Shown here: one piece after another, positions 41,245 to 51,100 of the stretch
How the letters are laid out: every line of letters begins with the position of its first letter
Numbering within the stretch: position 1 is the first letter of the stretch
Assembly: GCA_928724745.1 (NCBI GenBank)
Contig: CAKMXJ010000039.1
Span: forward strand, 806,001 to 870,000
Direction: 5' to 3'
DNA length: 64,000 nucleotides
Source of the DNA: Anthracocystis setariae
Lineage: Eukaryota > Basidiomycota > Ustilaginomycetes > Ustilaginales > Ustilaginaceae
The notes under the pieces: model-generated
What the model was told of the DNA's origin: nothing
The model's input: only the letters and a program-made list of their open reading frames with translations
Databases searched by the model: none
Program-made: the position numbers and the translations under genes

Positions 41245-42819
41245 TTAAGATGACGGCGGTGATTGGGGTAAGGAAAAGTCTAGCTGGGGTTTAGCTTGTG
41301 GTAAAGCGAAAGAAGTTGGAGCTAAGGGGGCGTCTGGGGCAGCCCAACCGTCTTGCCATGGACCGCATAGGTTGAGCCAAGTCTTGTAGAGTGGACTCAA
41401 CAGCAAGCCGACGCCATCTCTCCAGAGCAGCCGCCAAGGAGCTACAAGCCACCACTGCTCCAAAAAGATATGATGCAAGTAGGTGCGCAGCTCGTACGCC
41501 ACGGTGACACGAGGGTTGATCCAAATGCGTGGTCTGAGTGGTGCCACGGATCGGTGAATGTCAAAGGACGTCAGCTGACACTCGCTCGAGAAGCAACGCG
41601 GTGAGGTTCGAAAGCGCAGCGGTATGGAAGGTGGCGGTTCGACAATGTTGGGATTGACGTCGGCCAAAAGCATCGCAGTCGTCGTGGAACTTTTGCGAAT
41701 GGGTGAGCCGGTTTGGTTGGCAACAATGTCGTCTTGCTTGACTGGCTGACCGTTTCTAGCAAGGTGGGGCGAAGTGGAGGCTGGATCGAGGAACCACTTT
41801 GCATCAAAGGCAGTTGCGCCGTTCCAGCAGGCATTGACGAGAAATGGTCTGTTGGCCAACATGCCAGAGATCTGCTCCTCACCGACAAAATACGGCCATG
41901 CGCGCTTTGCTGTCCTGCCTTGGGTGTCTCTTGCAACCCAAACATCGTAGAAGCCGTTACCGTTGAGGTCGAGGGCGCACGCCTGGTCGTACCTTCCACC
42001 ATCGGTATCCAAAAGATCGAGGATGGCATCCGGTTTGAAAAAGACGTCATTGATCCAGAGCACATGTGTGAAGTTGTGTCCTTGATCGTGGAGCTGTTGC
42101 AAAGGTTCCATTGCTACGTTGCGAACTCGCGACAAAAAGGCGATTCGACCGTTACGATGGTCGCCCTTGCCCACTTTGGCGTTCTTGTCATCCATGAGGA
42201 TTCGATGAGGCACATGGTGCTGACGGAGTGAATCGTCGAGTGCGGCGAGCATGGGCTTGGTGTTATCTGTGGAGTGGGACTCGTAGATGCTGACGAAAGT
42301 GTTGTCTTTGCCGAGACGGTCAACGAGCTGCTGGAGTGCCATGGAATAGAAAGGCAGCACCTCTTGATTGTTGTGAAGGTTCGATGCGATGAAGACCTTT
42401 CGGTCTTGAGCCCGCTTCAGGGTGCTCTGACGGCGAAACGAGCTTAGATACAAGGCATTTCGAATCTGAAAGAGGGTCAAGAGGAAGAAAAGCGAATAGA
42501 CGACTGCAAACGCCTTCCTCGCTCTGGGTGACGGCGCCAGCCAGAAGAAGGTTGACGGCAGAGCAAAGAGGATCAGGGAGAGGTAGAAGAAGAGGCTGGA
42601 GAAGGTGTGAAAAAACAGGCAGAGTGGTATGGCGAGCAGCTCTGTTAACAGGCTGATGTACAGAAAGATGCCAAGTGCTGATGGTTTCTTGGAGGTGGTG
42701 AACAAACGGAAGTTGTCGGCATCTGGCAAGAGAGCGTAACCTGCTTGTCGTCGTCGCGGCGGTTGTGCACTGGCACCTAGCGGTGCTGTGAGGAAGCCCC
42801 ACAATGACGCAGTCTCCAT
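41245..42819 (-). CDS. CMT1/CAP59-type alpha-1,3-mannosyltransferase (GT69)
   Basis: 524 residues, one exon. The N-terminus is cytosolic. A hydrophobic block follows (LGIFLYISLLTELLAIPLCL through FALPSTFFWLA), and then another helix (AFAVVYSLFFLLTLFQI), so the enzyme is probably Golgi-anchored. The catalytic part has the CMT1/CAP59 signatures: KVFIASNLHNNQEVLPFY, FVSIYESHSTDNTKPML, THVLWINDVFFKPDAI, DQACALDLNGNGFYDVWVAR and NACWNGATAFDAKWF. In Cryptococcus the family adds or controls alpha-1,3-mannose for capsule and glycans; the acceptor in this organism is unknown. ATG 42819 is unambiguous. Confidence 0.9.
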   Translation of the reverse strand: METASLWGFLTAPLGASAQPPRRRQAGYALLPDADNFRLFTTSKKPSALGIFLYISLLTELLAIPLCLFFHTFSSLFFYLSLILFALPSTFFWLAPSPRARKAFAVVYSLFFLLTLFQIRNALYLSSFRRQSTLKRAQDRKVFIASNLHNNQEVLPFYSMALQQLVDRLGKDNTFVSIYESHSTDNTKPMLAALDDSLRQHHVPHRILMDDKNAKVGKGDHRNGRIAFLSRVRNVAMEPLQQLHDQGHNFTHVLWINDVFFKPDAILDLLDTDGGRYDQACALDLNGNGFYDVWVARDTQGRTAKRAWPYFVGEEQISGMLANRPFLVNACWNGATAFDAKWFLDPASTSPHLARNGQPVKQDDIVANQTGSPIRKSSTTTAMLLADVNPNIVEPPPSIPLRFRTSPRCFSSECQLTSFDIHRSVAPLRPRIWINPRVTVAYELRTYLHHIFLEQWWLVAPWRLLWRDGVGLLLSPLYKTWLNLCGPWQDGWAAPDAPLAPTSFALPQAKPQLDFSLPQSPPSS

Positions 42820-43740
42820 GGTCGCATCAGGACGAGTGCGTCGAGCAGATCAGCATAGCTGGATGCGTGGTAGGTTCAAGACGAGGGTGGAAAGGTGTGA
42901 GGATGATGGCAGATAGGACGATAGGCTGGCATATGATCAAGCTTGGAAGGATGAAAGTGTATGATTAAGGTCTGGTTGCACTTGGATTAGCTAGCTAGCC
43001 AGCGAACCTTTGGCCATTGCGGGGTGTGGGCTAGCATACATAGGTTTGGACCCTTAGGGCAGCGGGTTTGCCAGAGCATGACAAGATGACGTCCGCGTTC
43101 TTTGACTCGGCTGTTGCTGTTGGGGTTGCGGAAATGTCAGTGTATGCGTTTCTCGATACAGTTCAGAGCCGTTTAGGAACAACACAACAGACAGCGACAG
43201 TGACAGTGACAGTGACAGTGACAGCGGCAGTGAGGCTGTGTGTGTGTGTGTGTGTGCGTCACTCGGCACAACGTGGACGCAATTCCTAATTGACCGGCAC
43301 AATTTCATCGGCCTTTTAAATTACTACGAAACACAAAAACGTGGGAGACTTTTTACCCATTCTTATAAAATTTCTTTTTTTGGATGCGGCAATCTGGAAA
43401 CGCACGCATGCATCCTTCCGATGAAACGAAAACAAAACGAAAAGAAAAGAAAAGAGACTGCAACGGATGCTGCTAAGTATAAACATTCCAAACAAATTGA
43501 TAACCACACGGATAAATATTTTAGTACGTTGTTAGGTTGAATCTACCTTCTGTAGTTCGAACTTCGCGCTTAGGCTGTTAGATTGAAATTTCAGCGGTGG
43601 TGAATCCAATTTTTGATTTTTTTCTTTTCTTTTCTTTTTTTTTTCTCCCTCGATTCCTTCACCCTTCGACCATTGCCACCCTTATCTTTCCTTCCTCCTC
43701 CATCTTTTGGTTCCATCGTAGACCAGCCTTCATTGTCATC
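42820..43740. other. Divergent intergenic region CMT1-like / SSS transporter
   Basis: About 920 bases. It contains (CAGTGA)n hexamer units at about 43193-43220, (TG)n at 43229-43256 and a T-rich tract at about 43610-43645 before the transporter start. No gene recognised. Confidence 0.55.
43193..43256. repeat. (ACAGTG)n hexamer plus (TG)n compound repeat
   Basis: Four to five ACAGTG units followed by ACAGCGGCAGTGAGGC and about 13 TG units. Confidence 0.85.
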
Positions 43741-46700
43741 ATGTTGAAGACTTCAGACGCAAATGCACTCGTCTACACCACCCTGTGCGCCTTCATGGTC
43801 GTCGGCCTTTACGCCGGTTACAGGGTGCGCAACGCCACCGATTTCTACTCCGGTCTTCGAACACAGAGCGGTACGTTTCATCCATCAATCCTGCCTGCCT
43901 CGTCCATTCTGCCCTGTGCAGCTCCTCTGACATCTTTGTTTCATTCCGATTCTATGCCACAGTGTTCCCGCTCACGCTCAACTGGTTCGCATCAAGTTAG
44001 TATCCGGCTGGACGCTCCCCTATTTTAAAGTTTTATTTCCCCCTCTTCATCCCTCCGCTGCAGACAGCGGACTCGAACGGATGCAAATCTGAGATGACTC
44101 TTAGAAGCGCCTCGGTGCCTTCTGCGTCAAGCATGTTGTGTAGAAACAGGTATGTTCCCTTTGCGAGGCCCCCCCCCCCTCTCGATCATCACGGAATTTT
44201 CTCCCTCCTCTCCTCGTCGCTCGACGCCTTTCCCCCTGATTAGTTTTGGCCTTTTTGGCTTGTCGTACGATCATGCTTCGTCTTGGACTGGCGCAAGAGT
44301 TCAAGCCCCTTTTCGCATCGATGCGATCCATCTACAAGATCAACTCGTTCCCTCTCGTGCATCTTGCAAGCACTTTATCATCTCTGCAACGTTTCCACTC
44401 CAAGACTCAAGCCGCCAACCACCCTCGATCAACTTCAGCAAGAACATCAACACATCAAGAATCACGTAAAGTGGAGTTTGCCTTGCCGTTTCGTCTCGAG
44501 ACGTATGGTGGACGTCACGCCTCATAAAGACCAAACTTGATCAGTTTGGCATCAGCTACGGGTGCTTGCGTGTTCGCTCCATTTGAGCCTTTTGCCTAAT
44601 CCTCCGAAAGGGCAACTGGTTTCAGATGGTTCCTTCGGGTCACAAGTCTAGCTAGCTAGACGAGCGGCTGGACACGTCAGGCTGAGATTATACCGTCATC
44701 GGCATCCATTGGTCCCCTCTGCCAGCAGAGACGGCCGGGATGCTGATATCACCTGATCGAGTTAGGACTCGCGAAGGGAATGCTGTATGCCTGCTTTTTC
44801 CACTCCCAACATGTACTCCGACTTTGTACCGCGGCATGGGATGCAAAGGCTCGACAAATCGTGTCGCTGGTTACACTGTGCATCATCATCGTGACGCTCA
44901 AACCCGCACGATGGTGCCGTACGTTTGCCATGGCCTCGATCTGTCAAGCTTTTGGATCTCAACCCCATCCTCTTTAACCCCCATCCTCCTCCCTTCCCGC
45001 TTGCATGCCGTGCAAAAAGTCGACGCGTTGTCCCAAGTCGCGAGCATTGATAGCGCAACTCTCGGTGGGTGGCTTCACAAGGTAACCAGGCTTGCATATG
45101 AACTAGTCAGATTCAAGCTTCTGGCAGTGCCATCTGGGCATGTCTGCTCCATCAAGCACAGTCATGCCTCAGTAGCAGGGACCGTCTGACGATGCTCACA
45201 CGTCTAGATTCCACCGACCAGGCCTGGCGGCCGGCCATCACCGCGGATGCTCCACTTTTGATGCTTGCGGTCTTTTGGCAGCTCACGATGCTCGACGTCG
45301 TTCCGCTAACATACTTACACACTCACGCTTTGCCTTACTGCGCTCTCAACTCTTCTTGTATCATCAACAGACATGTCTTCGTCGCTCCTCTTCGGCTACC
45401 CTCAGCTAGCCGTGATCCCCAACGCCGGTGTGCTCGGTCTCGCTGCGTACTGTTTCGCCACCGTTGCTCCCCTCTGGGCTTTCGCCTGGCTCGGCCCCCT
45501 GATGCGTAAGACTTGCCCCGACGGTTTCACTCTGTCCGAGTACATCCGTCGCAGGTTCGGAAAGCCCGTCGGTGTTCTCTCCGGCCTCATCTTTGTTGGC
45601 TTCATGTTCTGTTTCATGCTTGTCGAGCTCAACACGTACGGATCGGCTGTCAACACTCTCGGTGGCGTCAACCCAACTGTCGCCGCCTTGATCGTTGCGC
45701 TGAGCACCACCATCTATACGGCTTACGGTGGTTTCAAGGCCTCGCTCTGGACCGATAACGTGAACGCCGTTATCATCCTCATCTTCATCGTCGTAGCTTC
45801 GATCGCCGTCGGTGTCAAGCTCGATATCCAGCACGACCGTGTCGAGTCTTCGGGTCTGCTCAAAGCGCAGCGTCTCGGTGGCGAGCTTTGGTACATTCTT
45901 CCTGCCGCTATCATCTTTTCCCAGATGTTCAACCAGGGTTTCTGGCAGCGAGCCTTTGCCTCTAAGAACAACAAGACGCTGTACCTGTCGGTGATCTATG
46001 CTACGTTCCCGCTCTTTATCGTCTGCTTCCTTGTGGGCATGGCTGGACCTCTGGCTTGGTGGGCTGGACTCTTTGACGGTCCCACCGCCACGGACGATGG
46101 ATCGCTTACGTTTTTCTACATTCTCAACACGCTGCCCAACTGGGTGACTGGCATCGTGATTGTGCTGTGTGGCTGTCTCAGTTCGTCGGCGTACGACACG
46201 TTCCAGTCCGCGCAGATCTCGACGATCCAGAACGACGTGTTCCTGGGCAAGCTCAACATCTGGTGGTGCCGTGCCATCCTTATCCTGCTCAACGTGCCGT
46301 CGGTCGTGCTGGCGGTGAAGAACATTGACATCCTCGAGGTATTCTTCGTTGCTGATCTCGCCGCCATCGCGTGCATCCCGGCGTTCCTGCTGGGCCTGAT
46401 CCCGCAACTGTACTTTCTCAACGGAATCGACGCGGTCGGTGGCGCAGTGGGTGGATTCTTCACCGTGTTCATCTTTGGCACCATCTTCTACCACAGTGCC
46501 AGCGAGGGGATCAAACTGATCGGTCTGCCCAACGGCATCTACATTGACGACTACAGTGTGCTCGGTGCGTTCTTCGCTGCGCCTTTGGGCAGTATCGGTT
46601 GGACGTTTGCTACGTTCGCCGTCAGGGCGGGCGTCATGTGGGTGTACTGCAGATACACAGGTACAGAGTTTACCGTGTTCGAGTACAGGGAGTTTGATGT

Positions 46701-46833
46701 TTCCCAGTGGGCTCTGCCTGAGGATAGGCCCGCAGAGGTGCTTGCCGGTGATAGGAATAAGATGGAGCTTGGCTCGTCAGATGATGGCGGCGCAAAGCTT
46801 CAGAGGTTCGCTTCGGTTTCCGACACCAAGTGA
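43741..46833 (+). CDS. SSS-family (solute:Na+ symporter-type) transporter, possibly urea/DUR3-like
   Basis: Polytopic membrane transporter. Exons 43741-43870, 43963-43995 (33 nt) and 45371-46833 join in frame to 541 residues. Introns start GTACGT and GTTAGT and end CACAG and CAACAG. The junctions give TQSVFPLTLNWFASNMSSSL, which fits the SSS segment between TM1 and TM2. Family features: FAWLGPLMRKTCPDGFTLSE, TIYTAYGGFKASLWTDNVNA, FSQMFNQGFWQRAFA and SSSAYDTFQSAQISTIQNDV. Roughly 13 membrane helices are expected. The substrate is not clear from sequence; fungal relatives are often labelled urea transporters. Odd: intron 2 is 1,375 nt, the longest in the window. Confidence 0.82.
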
Positions 46834-47099
46834 GTCAAGACTCGTAACAGCTTGGGTTTTAAATTTATTCAAACTAGAATAGCTCGGAGTTGAGTTCAAC
46901 ACTCCTCCCTGCTCCCCCATCTTAAAGGATCGAAAATTTTTGGATACATTTCCTCTTCCACTCATCTCTTTATCGTCTCCCCTCCCACCCTTGATTCGTT
47001 TCGTTCACGTTGCAACGTCGCAATGCTACGTCTAACTCCCCCCTCCTCCCTTGGTTGTGATCACATCTGCTTGGTTTGACATGGTATGGTCTGATGGAT

Positions 47100-48419
47100 T
47101 TAATCTAACAGTCCCTGTTGGCGTTGGTCGCGGCGGACGTCTAGTGCGAGGTGCATGAGTTTGACCAATTCGGGGTGGTGTTTGGGTTGGTAGGAATCGA
47201 GCGGTGGATTGTGGGAGGGCTGGGGAGTGGGTTCGTTGGTGGAGGAGGGAGTGATTCGGATTGTGGTGTTGCGTGGACGTGGACGGGAGGCGGGGGCGAG
47301 GGAGGCGAAGCGGAGAATGTGTGAGAGTTCAAGTTGACGTGTGTCCAGGTCGGATTCTAGGTCTGAGGTGGCGGAGGAGGAGGTGGAGGCGGAAGGGTTG
47401 GCAGTGAAGCGTGTGCCGAGGGTGTTGGGGACATCCACTTGATATGTTGTCCGAGAGGTTGCGGGGGGGTTGTTGCGTGTTGAAGAAGGTGGTTTGGTCC
47501 TTTCGATGATGTTAAGCTCGCCTACGTCCTTGTCTCCCGCGTTGGGTTGTGCAACTTCCGTCAATGAAGGACTCTCCGTATGAACCTTGACAGAGTCCAA
47601 CTCGACACTATCCGCAGTTCCAAAGTCGATCCCATTCTCGCGCTCGATATCCTCCAGCAGCTCGATGCTTTCATACCCATCCGAATGCTCGGTCAGCTTC
47701 TGCCACTTGCCTGCCAACACCCCGCCTCCATTGGCATCGGCGCCATCGACCAACCCTATTTCCTTATCATCCAACACCCACCGCAATATCCATTCGGATC
47801 GGGCATAGCAAGTCTTGCTGCAAAAGTAGTCGCGCACATCGTCGTACGTGTTCCCCGCTTGACCCAAATCCAAATCTTCCACCGCCTTAACGCTCTTGCT
47901 ACTTAAATTGATACGGAACTTTCCCCGATCCACCCCCTTGGCCGGCGACCCATTCCCGCATCGCGGGTACGAACACTTGTGCGTCAACTTGCGCTCCTCC
48001 AACACCTGACCCCAACTGGAACAGCTCAGAAACAGCAGACTCTTCTTCAACTCGTGCAGACTCGGCTCGGAATCGATCAAGACCTCCTGGTAGTGCAGGA
48101 TGACGCGTTGGCGTTCTTGGTTCGACAGGATCGACTTGGTCAGCAGCTGGATATCCGTTGGTTGGATCGGCGAGTCCGCGGTGGTTGAGGAGTCCAGGAA
48201 TGGCTGCATCGCCTGAATCGCCGTTCGATTGCGTAAGCTTTTCGAGATCGCGCCAGGTTGGGACGACGACGCGATGGGGGTTTGGCGCCGTTCTTGTACT
48301 TTCATCAAAGTCGCCGAGCCAGGGATGCGGTGAGTATCGAGTGGAGATTTGCGCATCGACGTTCGCCCAGATGCCTCCGCTTCGATGGGGGTCGACTTCG
48401 CGGCTGGTCCGGCAGCCAT
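47100..48419 (-). CDS. RTR1: RTR1/RPAP2-family RNA polymerase II CTD phosphatase
   Basis: Rtr1/RPAP2 proteins dephosphorylate Ser5 (and Tyr1) of the Pol II C-terminal domain and help Pol II import. 439 residues. The atypical zinc finger is visible: HKCSYPRCGNG at about residues 147-156 and YFCSKTCYARSEW at about 197-209. The helical part before it (ILHYQEVLIDSEPSLHELKK) also belongs to the domain. The C-terminal half is Ser/Thr/Pro-rich and looks disordered. The frame is open 86 codons further upstream, but 48419 is the only ATG before the domain. Convergent with the SSS transporter gene. Confidence 0.87.
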   Translation of the reverse strand: MAAGPAAKSTPIEAEASGRTSMRKSPLDTHRIPGSATLMKVQERRQTPIASSSQPGAISKSLRNRTAIQAMQPFLDSSTTADSPIQPTDIQLLTKSILSNQERQRVILHYQEVLIDSEPSLHELKKSLLFLSCSSWGQVLEERKLTHKCSYPRCGNGSPAKGVDRGKFRINLSSKSVKAVEDLDLGQAGNTYDDVRDYFCSKTCYARSEWILRWVLDDKEIGLVDGADANGGGVLAGKWQKLTEHSDGYESIELLEDIERENGIDFGTADSVELDSVKVHTESPSLTEVAQPNAGDKDVGELNIIERTKPPSSTRNNPPATSRTTYQVDVPNTLGTRFTANPSASTSSSATSDLESDLDTRQLELSHILRFASLAPASRPRPRNTTIRITPSSTNEPTPQPSHNPPLDSYQPKHHPELVKLMHLALDVRRDQRQQGLLD

Positions 48420-48774
48420 GATAGTAGGTGACAAGTCAAAGTCTGGAAAGATCGGTATGAGATGGAAAGCAAGAGCAAGAAACTGACCTCGGATCAAACC
48501 AGCGTCAAGGGTCCAACTGACACTCGACTGAGCCTCTCCAAGCTGCCAAAAATCAGTGCGCCGTGTTGCGCAGTCAAGAATTTCGCCGCTCCATCTCCGA
48601 TATCCGAAGCTTACCTCGGTCTTCCTCAGTGCACCAGGACCAGGATCATGCTCATCGATACGGTCCCGTACAAGCACACGACGTCACGGCCGCTCTCAGA
48701 AGACAAACAGTAACTGATGCAGTGGATGGTATTACAATATGGCTATGAACAGCCCCTTTGAGAAACTTTCACGC
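48420..48774. other. Intergenic region RTR1 / Nudix gene
   Basis: About 355 bases upstream of RTR1 and downstream of the Nudix gene, same strand. The RTR1 frame runs open to 48677 without an ATG. No motif recognised. Confidence 0.5.
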
Positions 48775-50370
48775 TCACGAAAGCAGTTCATCCAACCCCA
48801 ACCCCTTCAATCCCCTACTACTCCTCGACACCTTTCTCGCCACCAACCATCCGGCCACCCCACCTGCACTCAGCATCCCTACCGCTCTCAAAACCACTGC
48901 CACCACCAACGCCCTCCTCACCGCCGAGTAGAACGCACCTAGCGCCATCCCGGACCAGTTGAACTTCCTCTCCATCCTAGTGCCTACGCTCCGCTCCCAA
49001 CCGCGCACCACACTGCGGTATCTCCAGCCAAAGAACCAGATCCAGAAATTCACATCCGGGTAGCTGAAGCGCGGGAACACCGACGTCAGCGATGGCGCGA
49101 GAGCATGCGATGCGGGAGGAGGATTCAGATGGAACTCATCGCGGATACGAGCGATGAGGCGGTTGCAAGAATGCAGAGGAGAGGAAATCAATTCGGACGC
49201 CAAAGGCAACGAGCTCTGCGCGTCGGATGCCAGCGGAGGCACCGATGGCAGCGACGACCAGGATCGCGCAGGAGAGCCCGGTTCCGCAGGAGTAGTGCCA
49301 CCCGAGCGGAAGGACGAGCTGGAGTGGAACGTCGTCATGTGCGACAGGAGATCTAACGTCATACCCAGGGTCAAGCCCCAAAGACGCAAATCCGGCCTCA
49401 CAGCACCTTCCTCCGCCCTAGCGATGTGCGATCCCGCCTTCTCAGCCGTATAATTGCTGGCATCCGCAAGCATCTGCGCCTCCTCTTCATCCGCATCGTA
49501 CTCCGCCACCACCACGGGTTCGTTAGGCAACAGAATGCACTTGAAGTCCATCTTTCCTACCAACGCCCGCAAGATCCAACGGACCAGCGGAGATTTCGGT
49601 GCCAATCGGCTGCTGATATCGACCGAGGTCGTTCCCCATTTCGGCTTGGGCGTGTACAGCAAGGAAAGCGGGATCCAATGTGCACTTGCCACTTCGCTCG
49701 GCTGAAGATCCGGCAGCGGCGAGAAAGGTGAAGTCTGCATGAAAACATACGGCGACAGCACCATCAGCAGACGCTTGCCGAGCGAAGTGGTGATCTCTCG
49801 GTCGTCGAGCTGCCCGACACACGAAAACTCCTTTTCGGCCAGATCGATGCCGACCTCTTCCCACGTCTCTCGCATGGCTGTGTAAAGTCCGTTCTCGTCC
49901 CCTTCCTCCTTTCGTCCACCCGGGAAGGCCACATGAGCAGACCAATTGTCGCCGATCCTCGCTGCTCGCTTGATGTACAGGATCTCCGGTGTACCGCGTT
50001 GCACCCAAGGCTGCTCGAAGAAGCTGCTCAGCGTCGATGCAAAGTCTTGCGATGCGATGCTGGATGTCATCGATGCAGTTTGAGCCGGTCCCAGCGAGGC
50101 TTGCGAGATATGCACGCCCGAGCTTGCCAGCTCCTGAGTCTGATCCATCGCTGGAGCCGCGGTGTGTTGGGCCTCCGGGTCGTGGTTCTGCGCCAACCAA
50201 GCCTCATCCTCGGGAGCGGGCCGCACCCGCAACAGAATGGCAACCGAGGCCCGTCGAGGTTGAGTGGGTGGGGAAGCAATGACGCGCGGCGGAATGCGAG
50301 AAATGCGGAGCAGCGCATGGGAGAGGTGTGCCAAAATGGCGCCATTGCCGTTGACGCTGGATGAAGCCAT
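48775..50370 (-). CDS. Nudix hydrolase, CoA-diphosphatase (NUDT7/8, Pcd1) type
   Basis: 531 residues. The Nudix box lies at about residues 148-172 in the sequence AFPGGRKEEGDENGLY, then TAMRETWEEVGIDL, which carries the catalytic Glu residues. The upstream VAILLRVRP and YIKRAARIGDNWSAHVAFPG and the downstream FSCVGQLDD resemble the CoA pyrophosphatase subgroup. The C-terminal half is not standard: a long Ser-rich linker, an aromatic FWIWFFGWRYRSVVRGWERS segment, and a final hydrophobic segment (ALVVAVVLRAVGMLSAGGVAGWL) that may anchor it to a membrane. 50370 is the first ATG; the frame is open upstream without an ATG. Substrate class is inferred. Confidence 0.82.
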   Translation of the reverse strand: MASSSVNGNGAILAHLSHALLRISRIPPRVIASPPTQPRRASVAILLRVRPAPEDEAWLAQNHDPEAQHTAAPAMDQTQELASSGVHISQASLGPAQTASMTSSIASQDFASTLSSFFEQPWVQRGTPEILYIKRAARIGDNWSAHVAFPGGRKEEGDENGLYTAMRETWEEVGIDLAEKEFSCVGQLDDREITTSLGKRLLMVLSPYVFMQTSPFSPLPDLQPSEVASAHWIPLSLLYTPKPKWGTTSVDISSRLAPKSPLVRWILRALVGKMDFKCILLPNEPVVVAEYDADEEEAQMLADASNYTAEKAGSHIARAEEGAVRPDLRLWGLTLGMTLDLLSHMTTFHSSSSFRSGGTTPAEPGSPARSWSSLPSVPPLASDAQSSLPLASELISSPLHSCNRLIARIRDEFHLNPPPASHALAPSLTSVFPRFSYPDVNFWIWFFGWRYRSVVRGWERSVGTRMERKFNWSGMALGAFYSAVRRALVVAVVLRAVGMLSAGGVAGWLVARKVSRSSRGLKGLGLDELLS

Positions 50371-51100
50371 TTTGGTGGATGAATGGGAAGATGAAGTCGA
50401 CGCCGAATACAGAGATCGAGCTACAGATCGGGACTGGGATGCGATACGTGAGCACGAGACGATGGGAGCAGCGCAGGAAGCTAGCGAGGTACGGACGATG
50501 GCAGCTCGTTGCCGTCCTGCTGTCGTGCTTAGATTGACGAGTATGGTGATCGTCGAAGAGGCGTCGTGTCTGCGGCTCGTCAATGAGATCAGGCTATGTC
50601 CAGCGAAATGCGAAGTGAGGTGTGCCAGCCAAAGCGCCGATCAGATGCCGAGGTCGATGATGTTGACGAGGGAGCGGTTGAGTGGGAATGTGATGAAGGA
50701 TGCACGCCGTGTCCATCTGCGCATTTCAACCGAGTTCAGCTCCAACTTCCGATAGCTGATCTGAGCGGGATCATCGTGATTGCAATTTCGCATTTGCGCG
50801 CTCAGATGGCACACACAGCAATAAGGCAATTTGGGTGCGGTTTCAATGTACTGCTTCTGTATACAGGACTGTATTTCGACGCCGGTACCCGTGGACCGAG
50901 TGATAGCCGGCAATGTCACCGTTGACATGTGCTTCCCCAACCCCCCACCCGTCTGAAAGCCCACACAACAGCGCCACTGCTACAGCCCTTGCGTCTTAAG
51001 TCTAGGGTCTTCATGGATCAGCTGAACTAGAATGCTAAAAAATCTGACATTGAATGTTGTGGGAAAATCGGTCGAATGCATGGAACTGAATACAACGACA
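50371..51100. other. Intergenic region Nudix gene / TOF1
   Basis: About 730 bases. The Nudix frame is open back to 50583 without an ATG. Nothing else is recognised beyond the TOF1 3' flank. Confidence 0.5.

Noticed and set aside
44740..45189. 149-codon frame inside the long transporter intron
   Set aside because: No protein-like features; the transporter junctions fit across it.
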